From positions 620,001-684,000 of the forward strand of contig JAPZLL010000002.1 in the NCBI GenBank assembly GCA_036250225.1: 64,000 bases of DNA, given 5' to 3'. This stretch comes from Cercophora sp. LCS_1 (lineage: Eukaryota; Ascomycota; Sordariomycetes; Sordariales; Lasiosphaeriaceae). The notes under the pieces are model-generated. The model was not told the DNA's origin. It saw nothing but the letters and a program-made list of their open reading frames with translations, and searched no databases. The stretch's first letter is position 1. Every line of letters begins with the position of its first letter. Both the position numbers and the translations under genes were made by a program. Of this stretch, positions 40,149-51,636 are shown piece after piece.

Positions 40149-42388
40149 ATGGCGACCAGTACGTGTCACACATGAATTAGCTCTTGCACTTGCTCTAACA
40201 GTGGCCTAGGACAGGAGCGCACGCTCGAGCGCATGCGCGGCGCCAACACGCACCAAGTCGCCGATGTTTCCTTTGACTTCGACCTCCCCGTCCCAGAAGC
40301 TGAACCAGAGCCTCCCGAACCCAGCCCTCCCGCCCCGCCCCCAGCGCCCACTTCCGCGAGGCCGACACCTAACACGGCCGTCAAACGGTCCCGTCCTGAG
40401 CGCAGCGCCACCCGCACCAGCCAGTCGCCCACGACCCGTGTCACACGCTCCTCGCCGAGAAACCAACAGCCTGTCGCACCTGCGTCAAGCTCAGCGCCCT
40501 CACAGCCGGGTGTCTATGATATTGGCGATAGTAGCACCGATGACCAAGGAGGGCCGTTCCTTAAGCGGGCCGCCCGACGAAGATCTACGCTTAATAATGT
40601 ATCATTACCTGTTCCCGAAGAAGCAGAAGATGCCGCTCCAGTGGTGCCGCAAGAGATTACCCCTAGTCCGGTGCAATCTCAATCTCCTGCTTCTTTGCCG
40701 AGGACATATGGGTCCAGGTCACGGGTCTCCGCGCTGGGCCGCTCGCCGATTGTCAATGTGGAAGAGGAGGTGACTGAGAGTCCCGCTGAGGCTCCGGGGA
40801 GCGGCAAACGGCGGAGGGTACAGCTCGACGAGGGTTCAGCTGTGATGGGGTCGAGTGCCTTGCTAAGGAGGGAGGTAATGGGATACTTGGACGATACAAC
40901 CGCACTCCCGAGCTCGTCGCCCTCCCAACGGGCGGTTGTTAGGAGGAGTTTAGAGGCGGCGACGCGGAGATCAAGTGTTAGATTATCAGGGGCGAGTTCC
41001 CGCTTGTCGGGAGTGAGCGCCGTGAGGGAGGGAGAGGACGACGAGCTGACGCCGGATCCTGTGCGAACAAAGCCTGTTATTGTTGGCAAGGGGAAGCGAA
41101 AGCCTGGCGAGAAAAGATTTAGCCTGGAGACAGAGACACAACCGCCAGCAGACGAAGGACAGGCAGAGGTAGAGACAGAGGATCCGGCAGAAGAACCGGC
41201 GGAGGAACCGGCGGAGGAACCGGCGGAAGAAATTGACGACGAAGAAGCCGCAAAAAGGCTAACGACAAGAAAGAGGGCAAGGCGGAGTATGCCCTCTCCC
41301 GAGCTACATTCAGAGCCTCCAGACGTCCCGGAGCCGGCGCCGAAACGGAGGCGAAACCAGGTAGCTAGTCTGGCCCAACAACAGCAGCCTAGGCCGCCGA
41401 AGAAGGCGTCTCAGAAGGCATCTCAAAAGGCACCTAAGAAAGCGCCCAGGAAAGCCCCTGAAGAGGTTGCTGAGGAACCTGTCGAAAAGCCGATCGAAAA
41501 ACGGCCAGCGAAGAAATCGAAACCAGCGAAGAAGGCCTCCAACGCCGCCGAAGCCGTTGCAGATGGGGATGATGAGGTAGACGGCGGCTCGGTCCCAGTT
41601 ACCGTTCAGCGCTTCACCAAAAACCTGCTGGTTGACGAAGACGAACCAGACGCCGACATCCTCAACTTCAATATCAAGTTTGGAAACCGGAGCGGAGTCA
41701 ACGCCGTTGATGTCCTGTCCAAGTTGTGCGAGGAGCTCATCGAAGCTTTCCTCGACAAGCTGGAGAGTAACATACAGAATGCCGAAGACGCAGAGACTAA
41801 GCGAACGCAGCGGGTGATGTTGAAATCAATGGAGACATTCCAGGCGGCCTTGAGAACGGATTTGCTAGAGCTTGTAGGTGTCGAGTGCATGGTATCAGTA
41901 TGCGATACTAATTCCGCTTCCAGACGATTGTGTCGGATACGCTGCACGCGCACAGAAAGGAAGCGCGTCTCCTTCAGAAAGAAAAGCTCTCTCTCCGTGA
42001 TGAGATTTTACGGATACGCGCCGAAAGAGACCAGGTGGCATTGCGAATGGACGCCGCTCGGATGAGGCACGAAGAGGAGAGCAAGGTGGCTTTGGTTAGT
42101 TGCATTCCTTACTCCCTATTATACAGCATCGCTAACCGCCCATGGCAGCGTCATCTGTCTCTATCATCAGCAATGCACGACATTGACTTGGCCGTCGAAA
42201 AGGGACAGGCGGCAGAAGAATTGCCTGCCAAGGAGCAAAAGGAGGCAGAGCTGGCCAACCTTGAGCTGTTGATCAGCCGAATATCTGACCGGGCGAGTTC
42301 CAAGAGTGAGGGCGGCGGAGCATTGAAGCAGATCAAGGAGTTCAATGCTTTGTTGGAGCGGGCTGCTGGGGCGTTGGAGCGCAGATAA
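40149..42388 (+). CDS. CENP-U/Ame1-like inner kinetochore protein
   Basis: Four exons, 40149-40158 (10 nt, MAT plus one base), 40210-41873, 41924-42094 and 42149-42388, encode 694 residues. Seen: a short conserved-looking N-terminus (MATRQERTLERMRGAN), a long disordered region rich in Pro, Ser and charged residues with an EEPA repeat (near 41190-41231) and Lys/Ala/Pro repeats resembling DNA-binding tails, then a folded, helical C-terminal third. The latter begins VPVTVQRFTKNLLVDEDEPD, continues FNIKFGNRSGVNAVDVLSKL, and enters a long coiled coil (about 555-690). From memory this fits fungal CENP-U (Ame1, Mis17), a CCAN component linking centromeric nucleosomes to Mis12. The assignment is by overall layout; a different chromatin coiled-coil protein cannot be excluded. 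Confidence 0.7.
41190..41231 (+). repeat. 12-bp tandem repeat encoding EEPA units
   Basis: Three to four near-identical gaggaaccggcg units inside the disordered region of the CENP-U-like protein, a likely site of length polymorphism. Confidence 0.75.
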
Positions 42389-42737
42389 CTACCACATTGG
42401 AGAAAAGGGAAAACGGACAAGGACATCTTGACGAACAACTTAGATACCCAGGGGGATGACGAAATATGATTACAGTTTATCGTTTCAACGACATTGCTTG
42501 CGTCATCAAAGGGGACCTGTTCATACGGTAGGGCTTCGGACTGTTCACACACCACCACACCAACTTGCTCGGGAGGGCCTCATCTCACAGTTGAAGCCTC
42601 AGATTATGTCTCCCCTCTCGGTCATCTCTGATGGGGAACGGCATGCGGTCGACACTGGTTGCCTTCTGAGCATTCGCTCAGAGAAATTGGTCATGATTCC
42701 GTAACGTACACCCCATATCCTACAACCCCTATGATCC
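42389..42737. other. Convergent 3' region
   Basis: Short span between two converging genes with nothing further recognised. Confidence 0.4.
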
Positions 42738-43737
42738 TTACCTCCCAACCAACCCCTTGAGCTTATCCATAACCGTCTCTTTGCCTTCCGCCTTCCTCTG
42801 CTCCCTCTCCTTAGCCTGCTCCTGCCACAACGCCTGAATCTTCCCCACCATCTCGGCCTTAGCCTTCCACTCCGCCCTCAACGCCTCCTCCTCAGCCGCC
42901 CGATCCTCCTCCGGCACCTTCTCAAGCTGCGTCTTCCAAGCCTTGAGCGTCTCCGGCCCGGGCTCCGGCCCCTCGGGCATCTCCTTCTTGGGAATCAACT
43001 CCCCAAAGCTCGGCACCTCCTTACCCTCCCGTTTCGCCCCCTCCACCTTTGCCTCGCGATCCAACATATCGTGGTAAATCCGATCAGCATGCAACTGGAT
43101 CCTCTCCTCCACCTCAGGCGGCCGTTCATAAACCTGCAAATACCCCAACGCCTTTAACAGCCTCTGCTCTCCATTAGCACCACCACCCCCCAAAATCCTT
43201 CCTGTATCAAAGGAGACCAAAAAAGGGGAAACTCACACTCTGCGTCAAATAACACCTCTCAAACCTCCTCACCTCCTCACTGCACATCCTCGCCCTTTTC
43301 GTCCAATCCCCCTCCTTCATGCACAGATTCCACTCGAGCTGTTCGTCCGCACAATTCTCGAGGGCCGCCCGTCCAATCGCATTCTTGCGTTCCTTGTATC
43401 CATCCAGCACATCCATCAATTTCTCGTGATCGCTCTTGGACTCGGCCTCGACGGCGGCCAGGGGGCGGTACGTTTTCCACAGGTGCGCATAGCGGCCGTC
43501 CTGGTAGAGACTCTGGCTGGGCACTTTTGCCTCGTCCCGTTCTTTTTGCCGTTGGGCTCGTTCGCGCTGCTCTTGTTCTCGCTGCTGCTTGAGCTCGGCT
43601 TCTAGGTCGCTTTCGGCGCTGTATTTGACGGGAGACTCTTTGTTGAGGAATTCGCGGACTTTGGGATCGAGGCTTGCGAGGGGGTTTGATTGGGCGTTGG
43701 AGCTGGAGCCGCCGAACCAGCCGTCGAGCCACCCCAT
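42738..43737 (-). CDS. Twin-CX9C (CHCH-like) protein, fungal conserved, function unknown
   Basis: Two exons on the minus strand, 43737-43237 and 43163-42738, give 308 residues. Seen: MGWLDGWFGGSSS at the start, DPKVREFLNKESPVKYS, a Glu/Gln/Arg-rich helix, then CADEQLEWNLC and CSEEVRRFERC, each a CX9C pair, forming the helical-hairpin signature of proteins oxidised in the mitochondrial intermembrane space or at cytosolic interfaces. The C-terminal half is helical and charged, ending MDKLKGLVGR. I chose the acceptor at 43164 because it yields CYLTQSRLLKALGYLQVYER, a natural continuation, with a GCTAAT branch point about 12 nt before the junction. An upstream CAG would insert a Gly-rich, frame-shifted segment. 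I do not recognise a named yeast orthologue, so no function is given. Confidence 0.85.
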
Positions 43738-44198
43738 TTTTGCGACTGAAGGTATGTATTATGTTGGTGGGATGTTGAATGCGCAGCGTGCTGATGGCTG
43801 CTATCCTGCCCGCAATGCTGAGAAATTGGGCGGAGAGATGGGGCAGAATACAATTCTCACGACAATCAATCCTCCAGCACATGGGGCGTCGTGTAGAGGG
43901 TTAGGGTCCAGACCGTCCTTGGCACCAAACATTGCCCCTGAATCGGGAATTTGACTCTGTTTCTAATGTGAATTTCGGTTTTATTTGATTCATTGCGCCT
44001 GATTGGCGCTTCAGAAGCCCTTGGTCAAGAATGGGATGTCCCCCATCGATTATTATACATAATTGTCATAGCGAGGTCAATGACATAGCCCGGCTCCCCC
44101 AACTCCAGAGTCGGCCGCCCTCACAGTCGATGCTTTCTGCCCTTGACCCTGATACCGGGTCAGATCCACGCCAGATAATGCATTCGAAAGTCGGCATC
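43738..44198. other. Intergenic between twin-CX9C gene and aminopeptidase 3' end
   Basis: Nothing is supported here apart from promoter sequence for the minus-strand twin-CX9C gene. Confidence 0.4.
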
Positions 44199-46952
44199 TC
44201 ACTGAAGATACCCGTTCTCCTTCAACCAGTTCTTGACATCATCCCGGTCACGCTCCAGCCATGAAATCTTGGAACGAATGGCATCCAAGCTCTGGGCAAG
44301 GGACTGGTCAAAACCGTTAGTGTTCTTCTCCGCAAAGAACTCTTCAACCTGTGCCAACTGCTCCTTCTTAGTGAAGCTAGACGTGCAGATCGTCACCATG
44401 GTGCCCAGCAACGACAAAGCAGGCGGCAGCTTCTTGACGAGCTCATCCCAGTTGCCCGTCATGCAGCTGAAGAGGGCATTGATACCCTCGGGGTGGCTAC
44501 GAAGTCCAGCAGTAGGCATATAAATGTCCTGATCCTTGACTTCGCCGCTAAAGAGCAGTTGCAAGGTTCTCTGGACAAGCTCGGGCTCTTTGGCACGTCC
44601 AAGAACACGGAGCGCTGTATTGCGCTCGTCACTGTTCGTGGATGTGCGGTAGAAGTTGAGAATGGCATCATACTAGTAAACTGTTAAAGTCATCACTTGA
44701 AAACCACAGTCTTCACTCACCTCAGCCGTGCCGCCGTACTTTAGCGCCATGCTAAAAACGCTGCCGCGGATATTCGGGTGGATCGCCGACTTGTCACCCG
44801 CCATATACTTGTTGAACATCTCCTTCGATGCCTTGATGATGGCTTCGTCGCCACAAGACCCGGCATTGCCGAAAAGCATGGCCTTGAACTGCTGCTCAAT
44901 GTGACCATCCTTCTCGCTGAACTCCCAGCCGAGCTCGTGCGCTTTCGGAGCCGTGAGGTCTCTCATGAAGGCCTCAAGACCGTCCCGAACAGCTTTGTCC
45001 TCGAAGATCCACGCCATCTGAACCGAAGAAACCCTGGCAATGATCTCGTTCCAGACCACAAACTCGGTTTCGGTGGTGAACCCCTTGAGGAGGCTGAGAA
45101 CGCCCGAGGTCTTCTGGTATCCGGAGGTGGCCAGAGCGCCGGCATCGGCGATCATACCAGCTCTGTCTTCGACACTCAGAAGACCCAGCTTGGCCGCAGC
45201 GCCAAGCTTCTCAAGTCTTTCAGGGGAATATGACGTACGGTAGAGGCCGGTATGGTTGGCATTAAGCTTGAAGAACTCGCTGCTGGGAACCTTAAAGTCA
45301 GCCTCTCGGCTGGAGAGAGTAAGTGTCTCGTCAACGCCATCCTCGCTGCGGAGACCAAGGAAGACAGGGTAGATGACTTGGTCCTCCTCTGGCTTGGTGT
45401 CACCTGTCCGCAAGAAGCGGTTCTGCTTCAGGTGGATGGTGTTATCACCATTCTCAGTAACCGTTACAACCGGGAATCCAATGTTCTTGGTCCACACATC
45501 CATGACGTCTTCGACCTGCTTGCCGCTGGCCTCGGCGAGTGATGCCCACAGGTCACCAGTCTGGGTGTTTCCATAGGCGTGCTTCTTCAGGTACCGCCTC
45601 ACACCCTCGAGGAAAGTATCCTCGCCGAGGTATGTGGAAATCATTCTGAGCACACAAGAGCCCTTGGAGTAAGAAATCGCATCGAAGATCTGGTTGATCT
45701 CGTCCGCCCTCTTCACGGGTACCTCGATAGGGTGGCTGCTGCGTAGAGAGTCAAGAGCGAGGGCGCGTTGGAGACTATCCGTGACATAGCTCTCCCAAAC
45801 CTTCCACTCAGGGTAGAAGATGTTGCACGAGTACCAAGAAGCCCACGTGGCGAAACCCTCATTGAGCCAGAGACCATCCCACCAGTCCATGGTAACGAGA
45901 TTACCAAACCACTGGTGAGCGAGCTCGTGCTGAACGACCTCGGCAACACGCTCCTTTGTTGCGGCGCCGCTGACCTTCTCGTCGAGCAAAAGGTCGACAA
46001 CGCGGTATGTGACAAGACCCCAGTTTTCCATGGCACCCTGTGCAAAATCGGGAATAGCGATTTGGTCCATCTTGGGCAGAGGGAATTCGATGCCGAAAAC
46101 CTTCTCGTAAAATGCCAGAGTCTTGGCGGCAAGGTTAAGAGAGAACCGGCCATGCTCAATATCCTGACCAGGAGGTGCGTAGACGCGAACTGGCACGCGG
46201 AACTCGTTGGTCTCGATGCAATTGAGCTCGCCAACGACAAAGGCAACCAGGTAGGTCGACATCAGGGGCGACTTGTTGAAAGTTACGGCCTTTCGGGTGC
46301 CTCCGCTGATCTTGGACTGGACCTCAGTCTCGGATGCAACATCCATGTTGCTCAAACATGTCAGTTTCTTGTCCGCAATGAGCGTGACGGTAAACTCGGC
46401 CTTCAATGCGGGTTCGTCGAAGCAGGGGAAAGCTCGGCGCGCATCTGTGGGCTCCATTTGGGTCACAGCCATAAGGCCCTCGGTACCGTCAGGGTTCTTG
46501 TAAGTGGACCTGTAGAAACCTGCCATCTTGTCGTTGAGTTGTCCAGTGAAGCTGACCTCGAGCTGGGCCTTGGTTCCCTTGGAAACGGCATTGTCGAAGG
46601 CAAAGGTGCTGACCTGGCTGTCTTCGTTGTACGACACGGAGGCGGAAGAGCTGTAGGATGGTGAGCCCATCTGATACAGAACCATTGGGAGGCATAAGAC
46701 TTACCTGATGGTCTCCCCACCGCTGGTAACCTTTGCGTTGTGGATGTCAAGTTCCAGAGTGTGCAAGGCAATGGACTTGGAATCCTCGGCAACGTCGAGA
46801 TCGATCACCACAGTGCCCTCAAATGTGAGCTTCTCGAAGTTGGGCTCGAGGGTGACATGGTAGTGCCGGGGGACAACGTTGGCAGGGAGCAACTCGCGGG
46901 ACTGCACGTTGACCCCGCTGGCCACATCGGCAGCAGCCTGGGTTCTGCACAT
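44199..46952 (-). CDS. APE2: M1-family zinc aminopeptidase (Ape2/Aap1-like)
   Basis: Three exons on the minus strand: 46952-46705, 46650-44721 and 44672-44199, giving 883 residues from MCRTQAAADV. The frame is open to an earlier ATG at 47087, adding 45 residues rich in Arg, Ser and Pro with no acidic residue, as in a mitochondrial presequence. The enzyme removes N-terminal residues from peptides. Seen: ELLPANVVPRHYHVTLEPNF at the N-terminal barrel, QGAMENWG (substrate-binding GAMEN), the zinc site HELAHQWFGN (HELAH at 324-328) with downstream LWLNEGFATW supplying the third ligand, then the helical C-terminal ERAP1-like domain ending VKNWLKENGYLQ. Yeast Ape2 is the closest named relative by type; Aap1 is an equal possibility. 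A long antisense frame across exon 2 is a codon-bias shadow. Confidence 0.95.
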
Positions 46953-49521
46953 GTTGTGGCGGCGGTACGAACAATGACGAGCTTGGGATCTGAGGAGTGG
47001 GGGACGAGTAACCCGCGACGTAAGAAACGGGCGGTTTTGGTGTTGGGGAGTGGGGATCAAGGCGAGAGAGGAAGTTGCTGAAAACAATCGCCTTGAGCTC
47101 GAGGGGCTGAGGGGTGGTCAGAATAATAGCATTCAACAGGAAGGAGGGGTCGGGTAGGGGAGGCAAGAAGGAGGGGCGAATGTGCAGGGGAGCTTGGGAC
47201 GTGGGGCACAAAAGCCAGGGCGGTCTGCCTCACCGTGCCAGTGATGTCGCTGGAAAACTCTTCGCAGCTTGAGAATGCGAAACTCTTTGTATCGCCCGAG
47301 ACGCTGGCCGCAAACAAATAGACGAGCGGTACATGATGAAAAGAAGAGCAAGAACCAGAGAATGGGGTATTGTTTTATATCATACAATTCCGTATCGTAC
47401 AAGCCGTCACCCTGAGCGCTTGCCAGAAAGTTTCATGCGAGTTCATGACTGGATGAGAGAAGGCATTCTTCGTTGATTCTGCCCGGGCGCTGCCCGCCAG
47501 CGGACCGTTTCGAATGCGACCCCCTGTCGCTCGCGCGCGCATCTTGTTGTGCCATTTTAGGCAGGCGGTCTACTAATCGACCAGTGTCTCATGGCCTCAC
47601 GGCGCAACTTCTCACTGGTCAAGTGCAATCTGCAAGACAATGAGATGCTCGATCAATAAGGAAGTTTATAATTCCGACAAGTCGGAAAATGCACAGAGAA
47701 GAGGCTAAAATATTTGAGCAATGATGAATCTATCAGCATGGGAGCCGCGCCCTTGTTGACGCGAGCAGGGCAGACTGGTAGGCACTCCGACACAAGAATG
47801 CACATGGGTTCGGGCACTGTGCTCCGTTGCATGTTCCAATGCTCATGCTTCCGGTAAAATTTGACCACCGTCAAAGTAACTTTCCGGTGTGAAATCTGGG
47901 GAGCGTAGCTGCGAGCGGCAGATCCATCATCGTGGAAGCGACTTGACCACACCTGGTAGCTCTGCGATGCGCCACCAAGTATCTTCTTCCCGGCATTATA
48001 GGCTATTTCGCTCTGGGAAACTATACCCAGTTGGTAGGTAGTCGGGCCTCCCAATACAGTGGTGCTACAAGATAGTTGGGACACTTGAACGCTCTGGGAT
48101 ACTTCACGATGATAATTACGACTTGTAAGGGGGCAAGAAGGGATAGCATATAAGTAAACTCCAAGGAATGATGCTCATGCTTTCCCAGTAAGCACCTTCT
48201 CGACGAGCGGCAAAGTAGCGGAGGCTAAACTTTCGGCCAAAAGATCAACGAGTCTCACAGGAAATGCCCTGCCTCGCTTGGTTTGACGGCGGCTGGGAGA
48301 GACACTGGGAAACGTCGGGGAGCGTTGACCGGTAAAGAATGGGATGAGATGCAATAAGCCGTGAAGAAATGAGCTCACCGCTCTCCATCTAGTCGTACAG
48401 CCAGTACCTATGAATATATAGATTTTGAGCAAGATGTGGGTCTTTCCTCTGAGCTGTGAGATCAGTCAGAGCTCTCACCTGGTCTAAAACAGCTCAGCTC
48501 TCTTGAAGTGGATTCCGAAGACCGTAGCTCCCGGCCCGAACCCAGCCCTGCGGGGCATCAGCCTCCCGATCGAGGGGCTTTGAGAATTCTGTCCACGCCT
48601 GCATACAACGCAGATAACGCAATGAGGTTGACTAAACACATAGTCACCGTGACCTATCATGGGTTGACTAAAAAGAATCTTGAAATATTTTTGCGACATT
48701 TGCTGGGGCCGCGGGATGAGGTCCGACTCCGGATTCACCTTAGATAGAGCGGCTTACCGCAAATTTTCGCTCCGTCCAAACGGCGAGTCCGGCTCCCAGC
48801 TTCCCAACGTGAGAGCGTAGCAGCTGCGAGTCTCGTTGGGTTTCGGGTGGCAGGTAGATGCTACCTGAGGAGCGATCTCGCTGCTGACTGGGAAGCAGCG
48901 ACCTGTCGACAAACCTTGGCAATCATTAACAGCAGGGATGTCCCGTCTACCTCCAGGGTTCATCACCCCACCAAACGAGCCTGCCCCTCCTCTCGATTCC
49001 TCTGCTGAGATCCAAAAGCTTCTTCGGTGCCAAGCTCCGTCCATCTCAACTCTCCCTCTTCCTCACTTTTCCCATCCTCATCCCTTCAAAGCAGTTTTAC
49101 AGTATCACGAAAGCTTGCCTGCCGGGTCATCAAACGTAGGTACGTGTGCAGCAGTCTTCCTCTTCATCATGCTCGCCGCCCATCGCGTCTTCCCTAGCAC
49201 CCCACCAAACAGATAACCCCGCCATCGTCCGGGTCGAAGACATCTTGGTGACGATCGTCGTGCGGGATATTATGACTCTGGCTTTCGAGCTGGCAATTGA
49301 GCGAATTTCGCGTCATATAACATTGCGCAGAGATCATGGATCCCGCCAGCGCGTTGTTTGGTTTCTCTCCTGTCCACGCCTTCAACCCCTCATCTTCAGC
49401 TGCTTGGTTGGGAGACAACTCGTCAGCCTGATCACTGTCTAGCCCTGATACCATCGACCTTTGGGAAACGCATCCTCGATTCGAGAAATACTAATATTCA
49501 ATCACCAGAGAATCGCCCAAC
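46953..49521. other. Divergent upstream region between the aminopeptidase and enolase
   Basis: About 2.5 kb with no supportable gene. The possible extended aminopeptidase N-terminus occupies 46953-47087. The enolase-proximal 500 bp is C/T-rich on the plus strand, as expected of a strong fungal glycolytic promoter and leader. Frames at 47653-48084 (minus) and 48938-49216 (plus) have no domain. Confidence 0.5.
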
Positions 49522-50958
49522 ATGACCATTTCCAAGATCCACGCTCGTTACGTCTACGACTCTCGCGGTAATCCCACCGTCGAGGTCGATGTCGTGACTG
49601 AGATTGGCCTTCACCGCGCCATTGTTCCCTCGGGAGCCTCCACCGGTTCGTCATAGTACAACCTGTTTCTTATCAGCAACACAAAGACTAACCAAGTGAC
49701 TCGATAGGTCAGCACGAGGCCTGCGAGCTCCGCGATGGCGACAAGTCAAAGTGGGCCGGCAAGGGCGTCCTCCAGGCCGTCAAGAACGTGAACGAGGTCA
49801 TCGCTCCCGCTCTCATTAAGGAGAACATCGACGTCAAGGACCAGTCCAAGGTTGACAAGTTCCTCATCGACCTCGATGGTACTCCCAACAAGACCAAGCT
49901 CGGTGCCAACGCCATCCTTGGCGTCTCCTTGGCCGTCGCCAAGGCCGGCGCCGCTGAGAAGGGCGTCCCTCTCTACGCTCACATTTCGGACCTTGCTGGC
50001 ACCAAGAAGCCCTATGTTCTCCCCGTTCCCTTCATGAACGTCCTCAACGGCGGGTATGCTCGTCCTCATCCTCTTGTCGTGTAGTTTGACTCTGACCCAT
50101 GATGTCTGCAGATCCCACGCTGGTGGTCGTCTGGCCTTCCAGGAGTTCATGATCGTCCCTTCTGCCGCTCCTTCGTTCTCCGAGGCTCTGCGCCAGGGTG
50201 CCGAAGTTTACCAGATCCTCAAGAGCCTGGCCAAGAAGAAGTACGGCCAGTCTGCTGGCAATGTCGGTGACGAGGGTGGTGTCGCTCCTGATATCCAGTC
50301 TCCTACCGAGGCTCTTGACCTCATCACCGATGCCATTGAGAAGGCTGGGTACACCGGCCAGGTCAAGATCGCCATGGATGTTGCTTCCACCGAGTTCTAC
50401 AAGGAGGACGTCAAGAAGTACGACCTCGACTTCAAGAACCCCGACAGCGACCCTAGCAAGTGGCTCACATACGAGGAGCTTGCTAACCTCTACGCCGAGC
50501 TCGTTAAGAAGTACCCCATTGTCAGCATCGAGGACCCCTTCGCTGAGGACGACTGGGAGGCCTGGAGCTACTTCTACAAGACCCAGGACATCCAGCTTGT
50601 CGCTGATGACCTGACTGTCACCAACCCTCTCCGCATCAAGAAGGCCATTGAGCTCAAGGCCGCCAACGCCCTCCTGCTCAAGGTCAACCAGATCGGTACC
50701 CTCACCGAGTCGATCCAGGCTGCCAAGGACTCGTATGCCGACGGCTGGGGTGTCATGGTTTCCCACCGTTCCGGCGAGACCGAGGATGTGACGATTGCTG
50801 ACATTGTTGTCGGCATTCGCGCGGGTGAGATCAAGACTGGTGCCCCCGCCCGATCGGAGCGCCTTGCCAAGCTCAACCAGATCCTGCGTATTGAGGAGGA
50901 GCTCGGCTCCAACGCCATCTACGCTGGCGAGACATTCCGCTCGGCTGTGAACCTGTAA
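49522..50958 (+). CDS. ENO1: Enolase (2-phosphoglycerate dehydratase)
   Basis: Three exons, 49522-49645, 49708-50053 and 50112-50958, encode 438 residues, the usual length. The enzyme makes phosphoenolpyruvate in glycolysis. Seen: ARYVYDSRGNPTVEVDV, the SGASTGQHEA loop rebuilt across intron 1, GGSHAGGRLAFQEFMI rebuilt across intron 2, NVGDEGGVAPD (general acid/base Glu), VKIAMDVASTEFY and IEDPF plus DDLTVTN (the three Mg ligands), the catalytic Lys in LLLKVNQIGT, the signature SHRSGETED, and GAPARSERLAKLNQILRIEE. Codon usage is strongly biased toward C-ending codons, consistent with very high expression, which also leaves long stop-free antisense frames. Confidence 0.99.
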
Positions 50959-51636
50959 ATGGGCCGAGGGCGGAGACCGGCTCGGAGAGAGTCGGGACTC
51001 GGAATGTAGTCATGATGGTTGGTTGGTTGGCGAACTTGCTTTACCTCGGATAAAAGTGGTTTCCTGAAATGGTTCATGAAAACGGCAAGATCCGATCCAT
51101 AGAGTCAATGAATAAATACCAAGCTCATTGCTGTGAAGCTGCCATCTTGTGATGCTGTGTCAATCAGGTTCCACCCACGTTGACCAGGGGTCGATATGAT
51201 GAATGGGATGCGACGAAGGGTTGAAATATACTCATAACCGCGCAAAATAAAGAAAGCAACAAGGTCGATGATTGCGAGATCTAAGCTTAGGAAAAGAGAT
51301 CAAGGCTATGGCCCAGAGGAGCGGTCGCGATGAAGGTTTGCCGAACGGCTCGGTGTCAGAAGAGGTGGAGAGCGAAGTGGTTCTTGGCACCAAGACTTGG
51401 GCAGCAGTTGGCAGCTGGCACAGGTTGCCACGGTGACCCGCTTGGTGCCCAAATATTTTGTAACACGTCTGGTCGCAATTCGGCTCGAACCCCTCAAACA
51501 TCAACAAGCACCTCAGGTAAGCGTAAAAAGCCAGCCCACGACTTTGGGACAACCAACGATCGGCATCGACAAACCACGTTCTCATTCCGAATAATTGCGA
51601 CGAACCTTGTTCGCTGTTGACAGCGGCGTCGCATAA
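50959..51636. other. Intergenic between enolase and BUB1
   Basis: Holds the enolase 3' UTR and BUB1 promoter. No gene or motif is supported. Confidence 0.45.

Noticed and set aside
45768..46664. 298-codon open frame antisense to the aminopeptidase
   Set aside because: Codon-bias shadow of exon 2; the sense frame has GAMEN and HELAH motifs.
50044..50766. 240-codon open frame antisense to enolase
   Set aside because: Typical long antisense frame caused by extreme C-ending codon bias in a highly expressed gene.
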